Shown piece after piece: positions 21,013 through 33,040 of a stretch of DNA of 64,000 bases. How positions within the stretch are numbered: position 1 is the stretch's first letter; every line of letters starts with the position of its first letter. The notes beneath the pieces are model-generated. The model had not been told where the DNA came from. It saw only the letters and a program-made list of their open reading frames with translations, and did no database searches. Origin of the DNA: Hanleya hanleyi (Eukaryota > Mollusca > Polyplacophora > Lepidopleurida > Hanleyidae); the NCBI GenBank assembly GCA_036873755.1, contig JAVTVY010033683.1, positions 62,001 to 126,000 on the forward strand. The letters are read 5' to 3'. The position numbers and the translations under genes were made by a program.

Positions 21013-23483
21013 CGCGGTGTAAAAGTTTCCACCGCGGTTTAAAAGTTTTAACCGCGGTGTAAAAGATTTAACCGCGGTGTAAAAGTTTCCACCGCGGTGA
21101 AAAAGTTTCCACCGCGGTGTAAAAGTTTTAACCGCGGTGTAAAAGATTTAACCGCGGTGTAAAAGTTTCCCCCGCGGTGTAAAAGTTTTAACCGCGGTGT
21201 AAAAGTTAACCGCGGTGAAAACGTTTTAACAGCGGTGTAAAAGTTTCCACCACGGTGTAAAAGTGTAAAACCGCGGTGTAAAAGTTTCCACCGCGGTGTA
21301 AAAGTTTTAACCGCGGTGTAAAAGTTTCCACCGCGGTGAAAAAGTTTTAACAGCGGTGTAAAAGTTTCCACCGCGGTGTAAAAGTTTCCACCGCGGTGTA
21401 AAAGTTTCCACCGCGGTGTAAAAGTTTTAACCGCGGTGTAAAAGTTTTAACCGCGGTGTAAAAGTTTTAACCGCGGTGTAAAAGTTTTAACCGCGGTGTA
21501 AAAGTTTCCACCGCGGTGTAGAAGTTTTCACCGCGGTGTAAAAGTTTCAAACGCGGTGTAAAAGTTTTAACCGCGGTGAAAAAGTTTTAACCGCGATGTA
21601 AAAGTTTTAACCGCGGTGTAAAAGTTTCCACCGCGGTGTAAAAGTTTCCACCGCGGTGTAAAAAGTTTCCACCGCGGTGTAAAAGTTTCCACCGCGATGT
21701 AAAAGTTTTAACCGCGGTGTAAAAGTTTCCACCGCGGTGTAAAAGTTTCCACCGCGGTGTAAAAGTTTTAACCGCGGTGAAAAAGTTTTCACCGCGGTGT
21801 AAAAGTTTTAACCGCGGTGTAAAAGTTTCCACCGCGGTGTAAAAGTTTTAACCGCGGTGTAAAAGTTTTATCCGCGGTGTAAAAGTTTCCACCGCGGTGT
21901 AAAAGTTTCCACCGCGGTGTAAAAGTTTTAACCGCGGTGAAAAAGTTTCCACCGCGGTGTAAAAGTTTTATACCGCGGTGGAAACTTCTACACCGCGGTG
22001 GAAACTTTTACACCGCGGTGGAAACTTTTACACCGCGGTTAAAACTTTTTCACCGCGGTTGAAACTTTTTCAACGCGGTTGAAACTTTTTCACCGCGGTT
22101 GAAACTTTTTCACCGCGGTTGAAACTTTTTCACCGCGGTTGAAACTTTTTCACCGCGGTTGAAACTTTTTCACCGCGGTTGAAACTTTTTCACCGCGGTT
22201 GAAACTTTTTCACCGCGGTTGAAACCCACCGCGGTGGAAACTTTTACACCGCGGTTAAAACTTTTACCGCGGTTGAAACTTTTACGCGGTGGAAACTTTT
22301 TCACCGCGGTTAAAACTTTTACACCCCGATTAAAACTTTTACACCGCGGTGGAAACTTTTACACCGCGGTTAAAACTTTTACAAAACTTTTACACCGCGG
22401 TTAAAACTTTTACACCGCGGTTAAAACTTTTACACCGCGGTTAAAACTTTTACACCGCGGTTAAAACTTTTACACCGCGGTGGAAACTTTTCCATCGATT
22501 TCTCCGTCGGAAGAAGATTGCGAAATTTCGCAAAATGTTGAGAGAAAACACAGGAAAGTCAGAAAACACGAATGTATTTCCCACCGCGGTGGAAATTATT
22601 CCCACCGCGATGAAAAGTACTTCTCACCGCGGTGAAAAGTGTTTCCCACCGCGGTGGAAACTTTTACACCGCGGTTAAAACTTTTACACCGCGGTTAAAA
22701 CTTTTTTACCGCGGTGGAAACTTTTTCACCGCGGTTAAAACTTTTACACCGCGGTGGAAACTTTTACACCGCGGTTAAAACTTTTACACCGCGGTGGAAA
22801 CTTTTTCACCGCGGTGAAAACTTTTACACCGCGGTGGAAACTTTTACACAGCGGTTAAAACTTTTACACCGCGGTTGAAACTTTTACACCGCGGTGGAAA
22901 CTTTTACACAGCGGTGGAAACTTTTACACCGCGGTGGAAACTTTTACGCCGCGGTGGAAACTTTTACACCGCGGTGGAAACTTTTACACCGCGGTTAAAT
23001 CTTTTCCACCGCGGTTAAAACTTTTACACCGCGGTTAAAACTTTTTCACCGCGGTTGAAACTTTTTCACCGCGGTTGAAACTTTTTCACCGCGGTTGAAA
23101 CTTTTTCACCGCGGTTGAAACTTTTTCACCGCGGTTGAAACTTTTTCACCGCGGTTGAAACTTTTTCACCGCGGTTGAAACTTTTTCACCGCGGTTAAAA
23201 CTTTTACACCGCGGTGGAAACTTTTACACCACGGTTAAAACTTTTACACCGCGGTTAACACTTTTACACCGCGGTTAAAACTTTTACACCGCGGTGGAAA
23301 CTTTTCCATCGATTTCTCCGTCGGAAGAGGATTGCGAAATTTCGCAAAATGTTGAGAGAAAACACAGGAAAGTCAGAAAACACGAATGTATTTCCCACCG
23401 CGGTGGAAATTATTCCCACCGCGATGAAAAGTACTTCTCACCGCGGTGAAAAGTGTTTCCCACCGCGGTGGAAAGTATTTTTA
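21013..23483. repeat. ~20-bp ACCGCGGT array with internal orientation switch
   Basis: More than 100 units (counted roughly) of ACCGCGGTGTAAAAGTTTTA type. From 21013 to about 21966 they read in one orientation; from 21970 onward as the reverse complement. 22486-22663 and 23297-23480 are direct repeats of ~180 bp. Sub-blocks are homogeneous (for example a run of identical GGTTGAAACTTTTTCACCGC units at 22080-22220 and 23040-23190), which suggests recent local amplification. Every unit carries CCGCGG inside an 8-bp palindrome. All open frames here are repeat translations. Confidence 0.92.
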
Positions 23484-25979
23484 ATCATTCTGGTGATACC
23501 GTGAATGTTCAAAACTGGGGCATTAAATTTCCGAACCCTCTATGACCCAGACCAGAAAGGGTTAACTCAAACTACTTCAAACTTGAAAAAAAAACCTTCG
23601 GACCAACAAATATATTGATCGGAAAGGTCCAGTCTATAAGAAAATGGATGTTACCAAAATTCACAAACAAAAAAATACTGAATTACCCTACACTAAGATC
23701 TAAAAACTCACCCCGTAGAACAGAACTACTTCTGATTTGATACCCATTTCTTTGCAAGGAATTTCACACAAAAATGTTTTAAATTGTTTTAAGGCCCATC
23801 TTTTGGCCATCTTTGGATGCTATTTGACCTCGAAATGACCTGATAATGACATCAAATTGCCAAAGTTGTCTTAGTATCCACCCTATCTTGAATCATACTG
23901 CATACAAAAGTAAATAACAAAAAGGACAAAATATATGAAATAAAACAGAATTTTTAGCCTCATTTGACCCGTAAATTAACCCTAAAATGACCTGAATTCT
24001 AATAATTAACGAGCCAGCCATGCCATACCTGTGCTAAAACCATACAGTACATAAAACCAATTTAGCGTGGATAGCCATTGGTAAAAATCATCATAATGGA
24101 AATTAAATTAGGAACGACTTTTATCAATTTTGACCTTATTTAACCCCAAAAGTGACCCCGGAATGACCTTTGACGTCCAAAAGCCGGATGGTATCCCCTC
24201 CCACCTTGAACCCGTAGCATTGTGGGAGCTGGGGACCGGACTACTTGAACCCCAGCACACAAAGAACTGATTTAGCATGGGTACCCATTTGTAACAAACA
24301 ATGCCATCAAAAGTTACATTTCGTGTCATTGGCCGGCCTACTAATATAGACTTTGCATGCTTATATTGATTGAAATAAGAACAGTTTACACGTAAAGGTA
24401 CTTATCTGACTCTATCCAACAGGCCTGTATGCATATTATGAAATTGGAGGGGAGAGGGTGCCCAACTCCACGAGTGACATTTATCTTTCAAACACAACCA
24501 TGCAGTTACGGTATTCCAGAATACCGAAACATCCATGTAAAATCATTAGTTTCAGTAGTCCGAGCTTCCCCTAACCCTTCAACCAGGATAGTAGATACGA
24601 TTAATAAAGTGTGTCTGTTTATCCTTCATATACTATCTGTCGTCGTGGTTGAAGGGTTACACTGTAACAAGCAAGAATTTCAAAGCCCTATTTTTCTGCT
24701 CTCAAACACCATTTCTGGGTACGGAAACATACTGGTAGTTTGTGTTTTGAAACCCCGCAATGTGTGTATGAAAACGCGCCGTGTTGCTCGAAACACTAAA
24801 TTTGAGGCACAGAAACACCGATACAAAGGTTTCAAACACTGGTGTTTTGAAACCCCATAACTCGGATTTGGGCTTTTATTCACCGATTCCCAAGTTTGAT
24901 CCATATATCGCAACCAGATAATCTTCAACTAAGTGATGCTGGTAATTAATTGTTTAATTTACCGTGGTTATTTTCTTGAAATTTCCAATCTAGTCTCTGG
25001 GAAGTGAGGTTTTTCGAAATACCACTTACGGCATTTCGAGATAAGGGACATAAATCTGTGGAACTATTCAAGGGGCACCTAAAAGGGATGTCGGGACCCT
25101 GTCAGCCCCGTAGGATGGGGACGGTGTGCTAAACTACCCGATGCACAATGTTTTAGAGAATCCCCACTATCATCCGAAGATCATTGAGATACGTGTCTTC
25201 AGTGGTTTATTTAATGGAAAACTTATTTGATGTTTTCAATAAAAGTACCTACACTAAGGATTACTTTACCCTGTTATAGATATCCATGTTTGGCATAACA
25301 TCCAAAAAGTGATTTAAAATCTAAATTCTTTCTGACTACCGGTACATACTGTTATGCTTGTTCGCCGTGTCATGTGTTCTATAGTAACACTGTGACACTT
25401 TGAACTATCTCATTTTTTTGTATCTCGAACTGCCCAAATTGCATGCTATCCTGCTGCAACGATATTTGGTGTTTTGAAACCCATAATGAGTTTTTCCAAA
25501 AACGAAGCATAGGTTTCTGAAAAACCGGGTGGACGGGGTTCAGAACACCACTTCTGGTTGCAGCTGGGTTTCACCCACTTTTGGGGTTTTGAAAAACTTC
25601 TTTTTGACGGTGTAGAGGATGCTCGGGTTATGCTTTCAGGGGCTGATGCCAGCCCAACGTCAGCGTCTCAAACACAATAAATCAAGTTATATTCCAGGTC
25701 TTTGTACCGGGTACTCCTAAATTCGTAAATTTAACGAGGGGTGCATAATCTTTAACACGAGACCTATACCGGTATATGTGCTGACGTATACGATGGACGT
25801 CACACTTGTAACACTATACGTCAATGTTTTTGCACTTTGCTAGTATCCCTGAGTATATAAATCCAACGCCTTATTCTCCCCAGCCTCTTCATTCTGTGTT
25901 TTTATCCTGACTTGTCATTAAAAAATCAGTCGAATCGTTTCTCGAGCCATTGTGAGGGAAACGGTCAGAAGTTCCCACC
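23484..25979. other. Intergenic, no gene supported
   Basis: A degenerate TTGACC..AAATGACCT motif recurs at 23800-24170. The string GTTTTGAAACCC recurs at about 24746, 24846, 25473 and 25579. The frame 24429-24860 (+) overlaps these motifs and has no domain, so I do not call it. Confidence 0.4.
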
Positions 25980-26245
25980 CCCTCTTAAAACGCAAATGTT
26001 ATATTTAGCATCTAGAGGGCTGGAAGTAGTAGTGTCTAAGCAAATCGAGTCCCCTTTCACCCGGATGTAACTATGACGTCACTTCCGATGGTAGCGCCAT
26101 CTATACACCCTGGACGCAAGGGAGACAACTCGGACTAATGATGATCAAGGCATGTACTGACCTATCTAGGCTATAGTTCCGGCAACCTTTGACCTCGAAT
26201 TCATCCGCGGTGATGCGGTCGCGGGAAAAAACTTCCGCGGAGACC
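25980..26245 (+). repeat. Left inverted arm of the 4.9 kb element
   Basis: It matches the right arm through AAGTAGTAGTGTCTAAGC, GATGTAACTATGACGTCACT and ATGATGATCAAGGCATG to a CCGCGG-rich inner edge. It includes one TGACGTCA. Confidence 0.85.
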
Positions 26246-26912
26246 AGTGTTTGGTGGTATAGCCCTGTTTGCCCAGTGTTTGGTATTATAAGTCCTGTTT
26301 GATCAGTGTTTGATGGTATAAGTCCTGTTTGATCAGTGTTTGGTGGTATAGCCCTCTTTGACCAGTGTTTGGTGGTATAGCCCTCTTTGATCAGTGTTTG
26401 GTGGTATAGCCCTCTTTGACCAGTGTTTGGTGGTATAGCCTTGTTTGACCAATGATTGGTGGTATAGCCCTGTTTGACCAGTGTTTGGTGGTATATCTCT
26501 GGTTGACCAGCGTTTGGTGGTATAGCCCTGTTTGACCAGCGTTTGGTGGTATAGCCCTGTTTGACCAGTGTTTAGTGGTATAGTCCTGTTTGGCCAGTGT
26601 TTGATGGTATAGCCCTCTTTGACCAGTGTTTGGTGGTATAGCCCTGTCTGACCAGTGTTTGGTGGTATAGCCCTGTTTGATCAGTATTTGGTGGTATAAG
26701 TCCTGTTTGACCAGTGTTTGGTGGTATAGTCCTGTTTGACCAGAGTTTGGTGGTATAGCCCTCTTTGACCAGTGTTTGGTGGTATAGCACTGTTTGACCA
26801 GTGTTTGATGGTATTAGTGTTTGGTGGTATAGCCCGGTTTGACCAGTGTTTGCTGGTATAGACCTGTTTGACCAGTGGTTGATGGTATAGCCCTTTTTGA
26901 CCAGTGTTTGTG
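26246..26912. repeat. 30-bp tandem array
   Basis: About 22 copies of a unit GACCAGTGTTTGGTGGTATA plus GCCCTGTTT, with single-base variants and occasional length changes. The long minus-strand frame across it is a repeat translation. Confidence 0.92.
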
Positions 26913-27044
26913 TGCATGGATATGCACAGAATACATGGACATGCGCAGAGTACATGTATTCTGTGCTTGGTGTCGTACCCGATGCCCTACGCGCTATAGG
27001 GTACAGGTTGCACCACAGGATCGTGCGCCTGCATACGGCGACAA

Positions 27045-27246
27045 ACACATACACACAGATGCATTCACACACATGCATACACACACACGCACACACGCAC
27101 ACAAAGGCACGCATACACACACACACACACGCACACACACACACACACAGACACACACACACGCATACACGCACACACACTCACACACACACGCACGCAC
27201 ACACACTCACACACACACGCACGCACACACACATACGCGCATACAC
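27045..27246. repeat. (CA)n-rich microsatellite
   Basis: ~200 bp of ACAC with interspersed ACGC and ATAC. It generates spurious His/Thr- and Cys/Val-rich frames on both strands. Confidence 0.95.
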
Positions 27247-27274
27247 TCATTGTGCATTGCGCCGCAAGGTCAAT

Positions 27275-28200
27275 AGGGTTCGAAATGCGCTTTTATACTA
27301 CTAATCCATCCTTCACTGCCCCCAAAATACCCACTTTCGCTACTACTCGTACTGATGACGTCACCAATGACGTCATAGATGACGTAAACATCGCTCAAAT
27401 CGTGGTCTCCACCACGGAACTACAAGATGACACCCCACACGACTCATTGGGACCAAGGATGGTCCCTCTCTACACAAATACCTTTCTTCACTTCCACAAA
27501 ATGCCCACTTTCGCTACTACTCTTACTGATGACGTCACCAATGACGTCACAGATGCTGTGGGCATCCCTCAAATGGGTATGTACACCCCGAGGGCTACAA
27601 AATGGCACCCCCCACGACGCATTCGGACCAATAGTGGTCCATCTCTACACCAAATACCTTCCTGCACTGCACCAAAATGCCCACTTTACTTACTACACCC
27701 AACTGCGCATGCGCAGATTGACGCGACTTGCAATAAAAAACACATCATTCTGACTCTACCCCACAAAAGCTTCACTGTGACACCTCCCACGACCCATCTG
27801 GACCAAGGATGGTCCATTTCTACACCAAATACCTTGCTGCACTGCCCCAAAATGGCCACTTTACTTACTACAACCAACTGCGCATGCGCAGATTGACGCG
27901 ACTTGCACTTAAAAACACACCATTCTGACTCTAACCCACACAAGCTTCACTTTGACACCTTCCACGACCCATTCGGACCCATAGCGGCCCATCTCTAACC
28001 CAAACACACCCACACACACCCCCAAAAATGCCGGCTTTCTATACTACGGCCAGGCTGCGCATGCGCAGAGTATTGACAACGTACGAACCATTAGTGTAGT
28101 CAAGTGCTCCTGCATGGGAGCTTCAAAATAAGACCTCATACGACACCATTGGACCACCAGTGACTCACCTAGACTCCAACACGTCCACCCCGTATGGATT
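27275..28200. repeat. Degenerate ~180-200-bp tandem with CRE-like and NRF1-like sites
   Basis: Four to five diverged units with the shared words CCCACTTT, GACCAAGGATGGTCC and CTACACCAAATACC. Several TGACGTCA occur at 27350-27390 and 27525-27555, and TGCGCATGCGCA near 27702, 27882 and 28055. Related to the 163-bp family at 35.7 and 41.7 kb. Confidence 0.75.
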
Positions 28201-29480
28201 TATACATACATTGGGCTTATATCCCAGTATATGGGTCTATATGGGGCTATAGACAGACCTCGAACTTTTTTCAAAAATTTCACCATTTCTTGCCGGGACA
28301 CTTCCTATCATGTTTGTCTTGACGAGACTAAGAAAACAAATCCAAACAACCATACCGCAAATGTATAGAAGTAGGTTTCCCAGTGGGACAAACATTGGAC
28401 CTATACCTCCATATCCCGTATATGTGTCTATATGGGGCTATAGACAGACGCACTGCGGTGGTCTAATGGTTAGAGCGTCGGCCTCGTAAGCGGTAGGTAC
28501 TGGGTTCGATCCCAGGCCGGGTCATACTTAAGACTTGAAAAATGGAACTTGTTGCTCCCTCGCTTACGCTCAGCATTAAGAGGATAGAACAAGGACTGGT
28601 TCGCTCGGTGTCAGTATAATGTGACTGAGTGGGGTGTCCTGTCTGCCTACGGCATGATATTTCAGTGGGACAGCACTATAAAATGGCAGCATTAGATCTG
28701 CACTGTTACAAGTAGGTACACCTACCCCTCCCCCTCCCCTCCCTTCCCTTCCCCGTCGTGATATAGCTGAAAAAATGTTGAAAGCGACGTTAACCCCGAT
28801 TCACTCACTCACTCACTCCTATAGACAGACCTCGAACTTTTTCGCAAAAATTTCACCGTTTCGCTCCGGGACACTTCCTATCGTGTTTGTCTTGACGAGA
28901 CTAAGAAAACAAATCCAAACAACCATACCGCAAATGTATAGAAGTAGGTTTCCCAGTGGGACAAACATTGGACCTATACCCCCATAACCCGTATATGGGA
29001 CTATATGGGGCTATATACAGGCCTCGGTGACTTTTTTCAAAAATTTTACCGTTTCGTGCCGGGACACTTCCTATCATGTTTGTCTTGAGGAGACCAAGAA
29101 AACAAATCCAAACAACCATACCGCAAATGTCTAGAAGTAGGTTTTACAGTGGGGCAAACATTGGTCCTATGCCCCTAGTATGGGACTGTATGGGTCTCCC
29201 TGAACTTTTTCCAAAAATTTCAACGATTCGCTCCGCGACACTTCCTATCATGTTTGTCTTGACGAGACTAAGAAAACGAGACCCCACAACCTATACCGCA
29301 AATGTCGAGAAGTAGGTTTCCCAGGATGGTCCTATACCCCCCATACCCCATATGGGCATTTTCCCGTATTTTTCGATAAAGTCCGTGTTCCGTATTTTTT
29401 CAGGAAAAATTCTACATACACCCACCCTGGAACTAGGGGGAGATAACTCTATTGATAGGCAAGCCCCGTTAAGCCTGGCC
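28200..29480. repeat. ~190-bp tandem (TATAGACAGACCTCGAACTTTT type), four units
   Basis: Units start near 28250, 28820, 29010 and 29190 and share CGGGACACTTCCTATCATGT and TGTCTTGACGAGACTAAGAA. The first is interrupted by a SINE. Confidence 0.8.
28438..28830 (+). mobile_element. Full-length tRNA-derived SINE with target duplication
   Basis: 28450-28523 is a tRNA-like head (A box TGGTCTAATGGTTAGAGCG, B box GGGTTCGATCC; loop CTCGTAA, Thr-CGT-like). A body follows, then GCGACGTTAACCCC and a (TCAC)n tail ending near 28819. It is flanked by CTATAGACAGAC on both sides (28438-28449, 28819-28830). The tandem unit it interrupted can be read across the insertion. The same tail occurs as a fragment at 18583-18695. 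Confidence 0.9.
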
Positions 29481-29880
29481 ACCTATATACCCCCCATACC
29501 CCATACAGGCATTTTACCGTATATTGTATAATACAGACCCCTATTGTAGGGGTAAAGTCCGAGTTCCGCTTTTTTTCAGAAAAATTTTTACATGCACCCA
29601 CCCCATTGACTTGATAGGCAGGCCCCGATAATCCCGGGGACCGATATTAGCCCTTCTGGCTAGGGTTGATAGGTGTTTTCCCCTATTTTCGGGCTAAAGT
29701 CCGTGTTCCGCTTTATTTCTGGAGAAAGTTTTACATGCACTCACCCCATTGACTTGATAGGCAGGCCCCGATAAGCCCGGGGACCGATATTAGCCCTTCT
29801 GGCTAGGGTTGATAGGTGTTTTCCCCTATTTCAGGGCTAAAGTCCGTGTTCCGCTTTTTTTCTGGAGAAAGTTTTACATG
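29480..29880. repeat. ~124-bp direct repeats
   Basis: Two close copies (from about 29590 and 29713) contain ATTGACTTGATAGGCAGGCC and CCCTTCTGGCTAGGGTTGAT, with a diverged third before them. Confidence 0.75.
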
Positions 29881-30425
29881 CATCCACCCATGACTGGATG
29901 CCCCTTCACATAGGCTTCACATTGATACCTCATACAACTCCATCGGCCCATTAGGGGTTCCCCTGCTCCCAAAACGTCTATTTCCATACCCTTTTCCCAC
30001 AATTCCCTGTCTGTGCATGCGTAGAATGGTGACAACGCTCGAGCCACTAGTCCAGTCAGATGCCCCTTCACGAATGCTTCACATTGATACCTCATATGAC
30101 CCCATTGGACCATTAGGGACTGCCCTAGCTCCAAAACGTCAATTTCCATACCCTTTGGCCACCGCGCATGCGCAGAATGCCGATATCTCAACCCCACACC
30201 CAGCCCGTCAGATGCCCCTTCACGAATGCTTCACATTGGTACCTCATATGACCCCATTGGACCATTAGTGGCTCCCCTAGCTCCAAAACGTCTATTTCCA
30301 TACCCTTTCGCCACCGCGCATGCGCAGAATGCCGATATTTCAACCCCACACCCAGCCCATTAGATGCCCCTTCACGAATGCTTCACTTTGATACCTCACT
30401 CGATCCCATCGGACCATGCAGCGTA
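29880..30425 (-). repeat. 163-bp family array (inverted)
   Basis: Three to four units in the reverse orientation of the arrays at 35.7 and 41.7 kb (TTCACATTGATACCTCATA, AAAACGTCTATTTCCATACC), with TGCGCATGCGCA-type sites. Confidence 0.85.
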
Positions 30426-30439
30426 TTTGAAGTCTGGGG

Positions 30440-30855
30440 ACTACTTTTTCTCCGCGGAAGCTTTTCCCCGCGACCGCATCACCACCAGACCGCATCACCG
30501 CGGATGAATTCGAGGTCAAAGGTTGCCGGAACTATAGCCTAGATAGGTCAGTACATGCCTTGATCATCATTAGTCCGAGTTGTCTCCCTTGCGTCCAGAG
30601 TGTATAGATGGCGCTACCATCGGAAGTGACGTCATAGTTACATCCGGGTGAAAGGGGACTCGATTTGCTTAGACACTACTACTGGTGGAGGAGGGAAAAC
30701 ATCTAGAAAGTGTTGGTTCACCACTTTTAAGTGTTGGATGCAACAGCTTAAAATGTTGCATTTAACACTTAAAAATGGTGAATACAACACTTTCTAAATG
30801 TTTTCCCTCCTCCAACCCTCTAGATGTTAAATCTAACATTTGCGTTTTGAGAGTG
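30440..30855 (-). repeat. Right inverted arm of the 4.9 kb element
   Basis: Mirror of 25980-26245, interrupted at about 30684-30815. The terminus GTTTTGAGAGTG is at 30844-30855. Confidence 0.85.
30684..30815. mobile_element. Palindromic MITE inside the right arm
   Basis: ~132 bp beginning GGTGGAGGAGGGAAAACAT and ending as its near-exact inverse, with AAGTGTTG/CAACACTT palindromes between. The left arm lacks it, so it inserted after the arms existed. It shares its motifs with the subterminal repeats of the CACTCT family. Confidence 0.8.
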
Positions 30856-31075
30856 TTATACAAATGGCATTGTAGGCCTATATGCTTCCCGGAGAAAGAA
30901 GGAACTAGATTAGCAGGTCACTGGTCTCTATCATATCAAGTGGACAGATCTACGAAATTTGAGATTTTACAGCACGTGTGTCAAAGTTGTGAAGAAGAAA
31001 TACAACTCCTTAATGTATATGAAGAACAACTTCTCCATCGCATGAGGAGTGACGTTTCAGTGAAAATGATATAGT
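30856..31075 (+). CDS. Possible terminal exon of unknown gene
   Basis: Downstream of the 4.9 kb element a frame runs to a TAG at 31072-31074 and encodes FEILQHVCQSCEEEIQLLNV and more, amphipathic and helix-like, with acceptor-like AG sites near 30913-30920. I know no family for it and see no partner exon. It may be chance. Confidence 0.2.
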
Positions 31076-31205
31076 ATCAACATGATCAAGCTGGGGGAAA
31101 AAAACACATCCACACAAATGGTGTTGGACCATCTCCTATTTTCGGTGCCGGTGAAATGGTGTTGCGAAATGGTATTGACCAAATCACCAAGATGTTTTGG
31201 GGGCT

Positions 31206-33040
31206 AGCTGATACGTATGGTGTTCTATTTGGGCCAAGTTTGCGTCGCGTGGCGGCTTTTAGAAACTCGCCACTCGCCACGCGCCGTGGACCTCTCCGGC
31301 GCGCGGCGACTGGCGACTTTCTGCTATCTCTTAACCTGCAAAAACTCGCCAGTCGCCACCCGCCGTAGAACACGGCGAGTTTCGCTCTATCTCTTAACCT
31401 GGAAAAACTCGCCGCGCGCCACTCGCCGGATGAACCACGGGCACGGCGACTGGCGACTTTTGACTGTAGTGAAACTCGCCACTCGCCACTCGACACGCGC
31501 CGTGGACCACTCCGGCGCGCGGCGACTGGCGACTTTCTGCTATCTCTTAACCTGCAAAAACTCGCCGCGCGCCACTCGCCGGATGAACCACGGCGCATGG
31601 CGACTGGCGACTTTTGACTTCTGGAATTCTCTGGACTTTTTCTCAAGTGCGCATGCCCGGGGAGCATCAATTATCGGAATATTTTGTTCGAAACATGCTG
31701 TCATTTAATTTAATTTTAAATCTCTTCCTCGTGCATAAATATACATAATTTCTAATGAATTAACTCTCCAGCTACATCTGATGCTATGCGACTAATTTTG
31801 AAGATGTAAGCTATCTGTAATAATTAATATAGTTGTTTTTTGAAACAAGTTCTTTTTAATGCAATACGCATATAGGGCAATTTAATTTGGTCAAATGTGC
31901 AGATATTTTTTTATTAAAATACTCGTTATCCGTTTCTGTGCAGAACTTGCATACTCTCGTTATTATCTGCTGGTATATTTTAAAAAGTTAACACCAAGAC
32001 AACATTTTCAATCGTTTTTTTCATTCGTTTTATATAAGTGCCTATATATATTTATAAAACAGCATATCGTTTCAATTCAGAATGAATCGCCTTGAAATTG
32101 TTCCTTATTTAAGATACAATAAAGCACTCGACGCGGGAATTTTGTTTTACAAGATAAAAGCAACGTCAACTAATACGCTGTATGAAATATTAAGAAAGCG
32201 AATATAGAGCGTCATCGTCATATTGATTAAAAAAGTAAGAAAATATGCTAACATTTTCTCTGGATGATTGAATTTCTCTCTTCGTGAGTTTTATGTGAAA
32301 AACGGGCGAAATCTTTGTATAAGAGATCCTTTATTGCTGTTTTAATCCATAGAGCGGCTCTTTGTTGGGTTGATATTTCCTCTTATCACAAACCCTACAA
32401 ACTATCAAGACCCTACTTTTAAAGATGAAAAGACGTATTTCTTTCAACAGTTTCCATATTTTTTTTACTTCCTCAAATTCTACGAGATCGCGACTGTGAT
32501 TTATGATATTGCAACTGCATAATTGATGCTCCTCGGGCATGCGCACTTGAGAAAAAGTCCTGAGAATTCCAGAAGTCAAAAGTCGCCAGTCGCCGCGCGC
32601 CATGGTTTGTCCGGCGAGTGGCGCGCGGCGAGTTTTTCCAGGTTAAGAGATAGAGCGAAACTCGCCGTGTTCTACGGCGGGTGGCGACTGGCGAGTTTTT
32701 GCAGGTTAAGAGATAGCAGAAAGTCGCCAGTCGCCGCTCGCCGGAGATGTCCACGGCGCGTGGCGAGTGGCGAGTTTCACTACAGTCAAAAGTCGCCAGT
32801 CGCCATGCGCCGTGGTTCATCCGGCGAGTGGCGCGCGGCGAGTTTTTCCAGGTAAAGAGATAGAGCGAAACTCGCCGTGTTCTACGGCGGGTGGCGACTG
32901 GCGAGTTTTTGCAGGTTAAGAGATAGCAGAAAGTCGCCATTCGCCGCGCGCCGGAGAGGTCAACGGCGCGTGGCGAGTGGCGAGTTTCTAAAAGTCGCCA
33001 CGCGACGCAAACTTGGCCCAAATAGAACACCATAGATACG
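31206..33040. mobile_element. Foldback element with ~500-bp arms of GC-rich repeats
   Basis: 31213-31674 and 32519-33033 are inverted copies. Each contains tandem ACTCGCCACTCGCCACGCGC-type repeats (CGCC/GGCG-rich) between a GTTCTATTTGGGCCAAGTTT edge and a GCGCATGCCC..GGGCATGCGC inner edge. The ~840-bp middle is AT-rich with no gene. Arm translations on opposite strands are almost the same peptide because the arms mirror each other. Confidence 0.9.

Larger units (their letters stand above)
25980..30855. mobile_element. 4.9 kb element with long inverted arms, same end family (CCCTCTTAAAAC...GTTTTGAGAGTG)
   Basis: The left arm 25980-26245 is repeated inverted at 30440-30855 (the latter interrupted by a palindromic insert). 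The termini CCCTCTTAAAAC and GTTTTGAGAGTG resemble CACTCTTAAAAC of the 8.69 kb element, and AACATTTG follows inside. The body consists of five kinds of tandem repeat and one full SINE. No transposase or other gene seen, so it is presumably non-autonomous. No clear target duplication. Confidence 0.75.

Noticed and set aside
20466..22404. Many open frames (for example 20466-20933, 21048-21371) across the CCGCGG arrays
   Set aside because: They are translations of a short tandem repeat with a period that lacks stops in some frames; both strands are open equally.
20630..23483. CRISPR array
   Set aside because: Repeats are contiguous without unique spacers, in animal DNA.
24429..24860. 143-codon frame as a gene
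   Set aside because: No domain, no splice or promoter support, and it overlaps the GTTTTGAAACCC motifs.
26572..27304. Long frames of 130-200 codons over the 30-bp array and the CA microsatellite
   Set aside because: Composition is purely that of the simple repeat and frames exist on both strands.
28450..28523. Functional tRNA-Thr gene
   Set aside because: The tRNA-like head is joined to a SINE body with tail and target duplication.
31217..33033. Similar proteins of 163 and 186 residues on opposite strands
   Set aside because: They result from the inverted arms of the foldback element, not from two genes.
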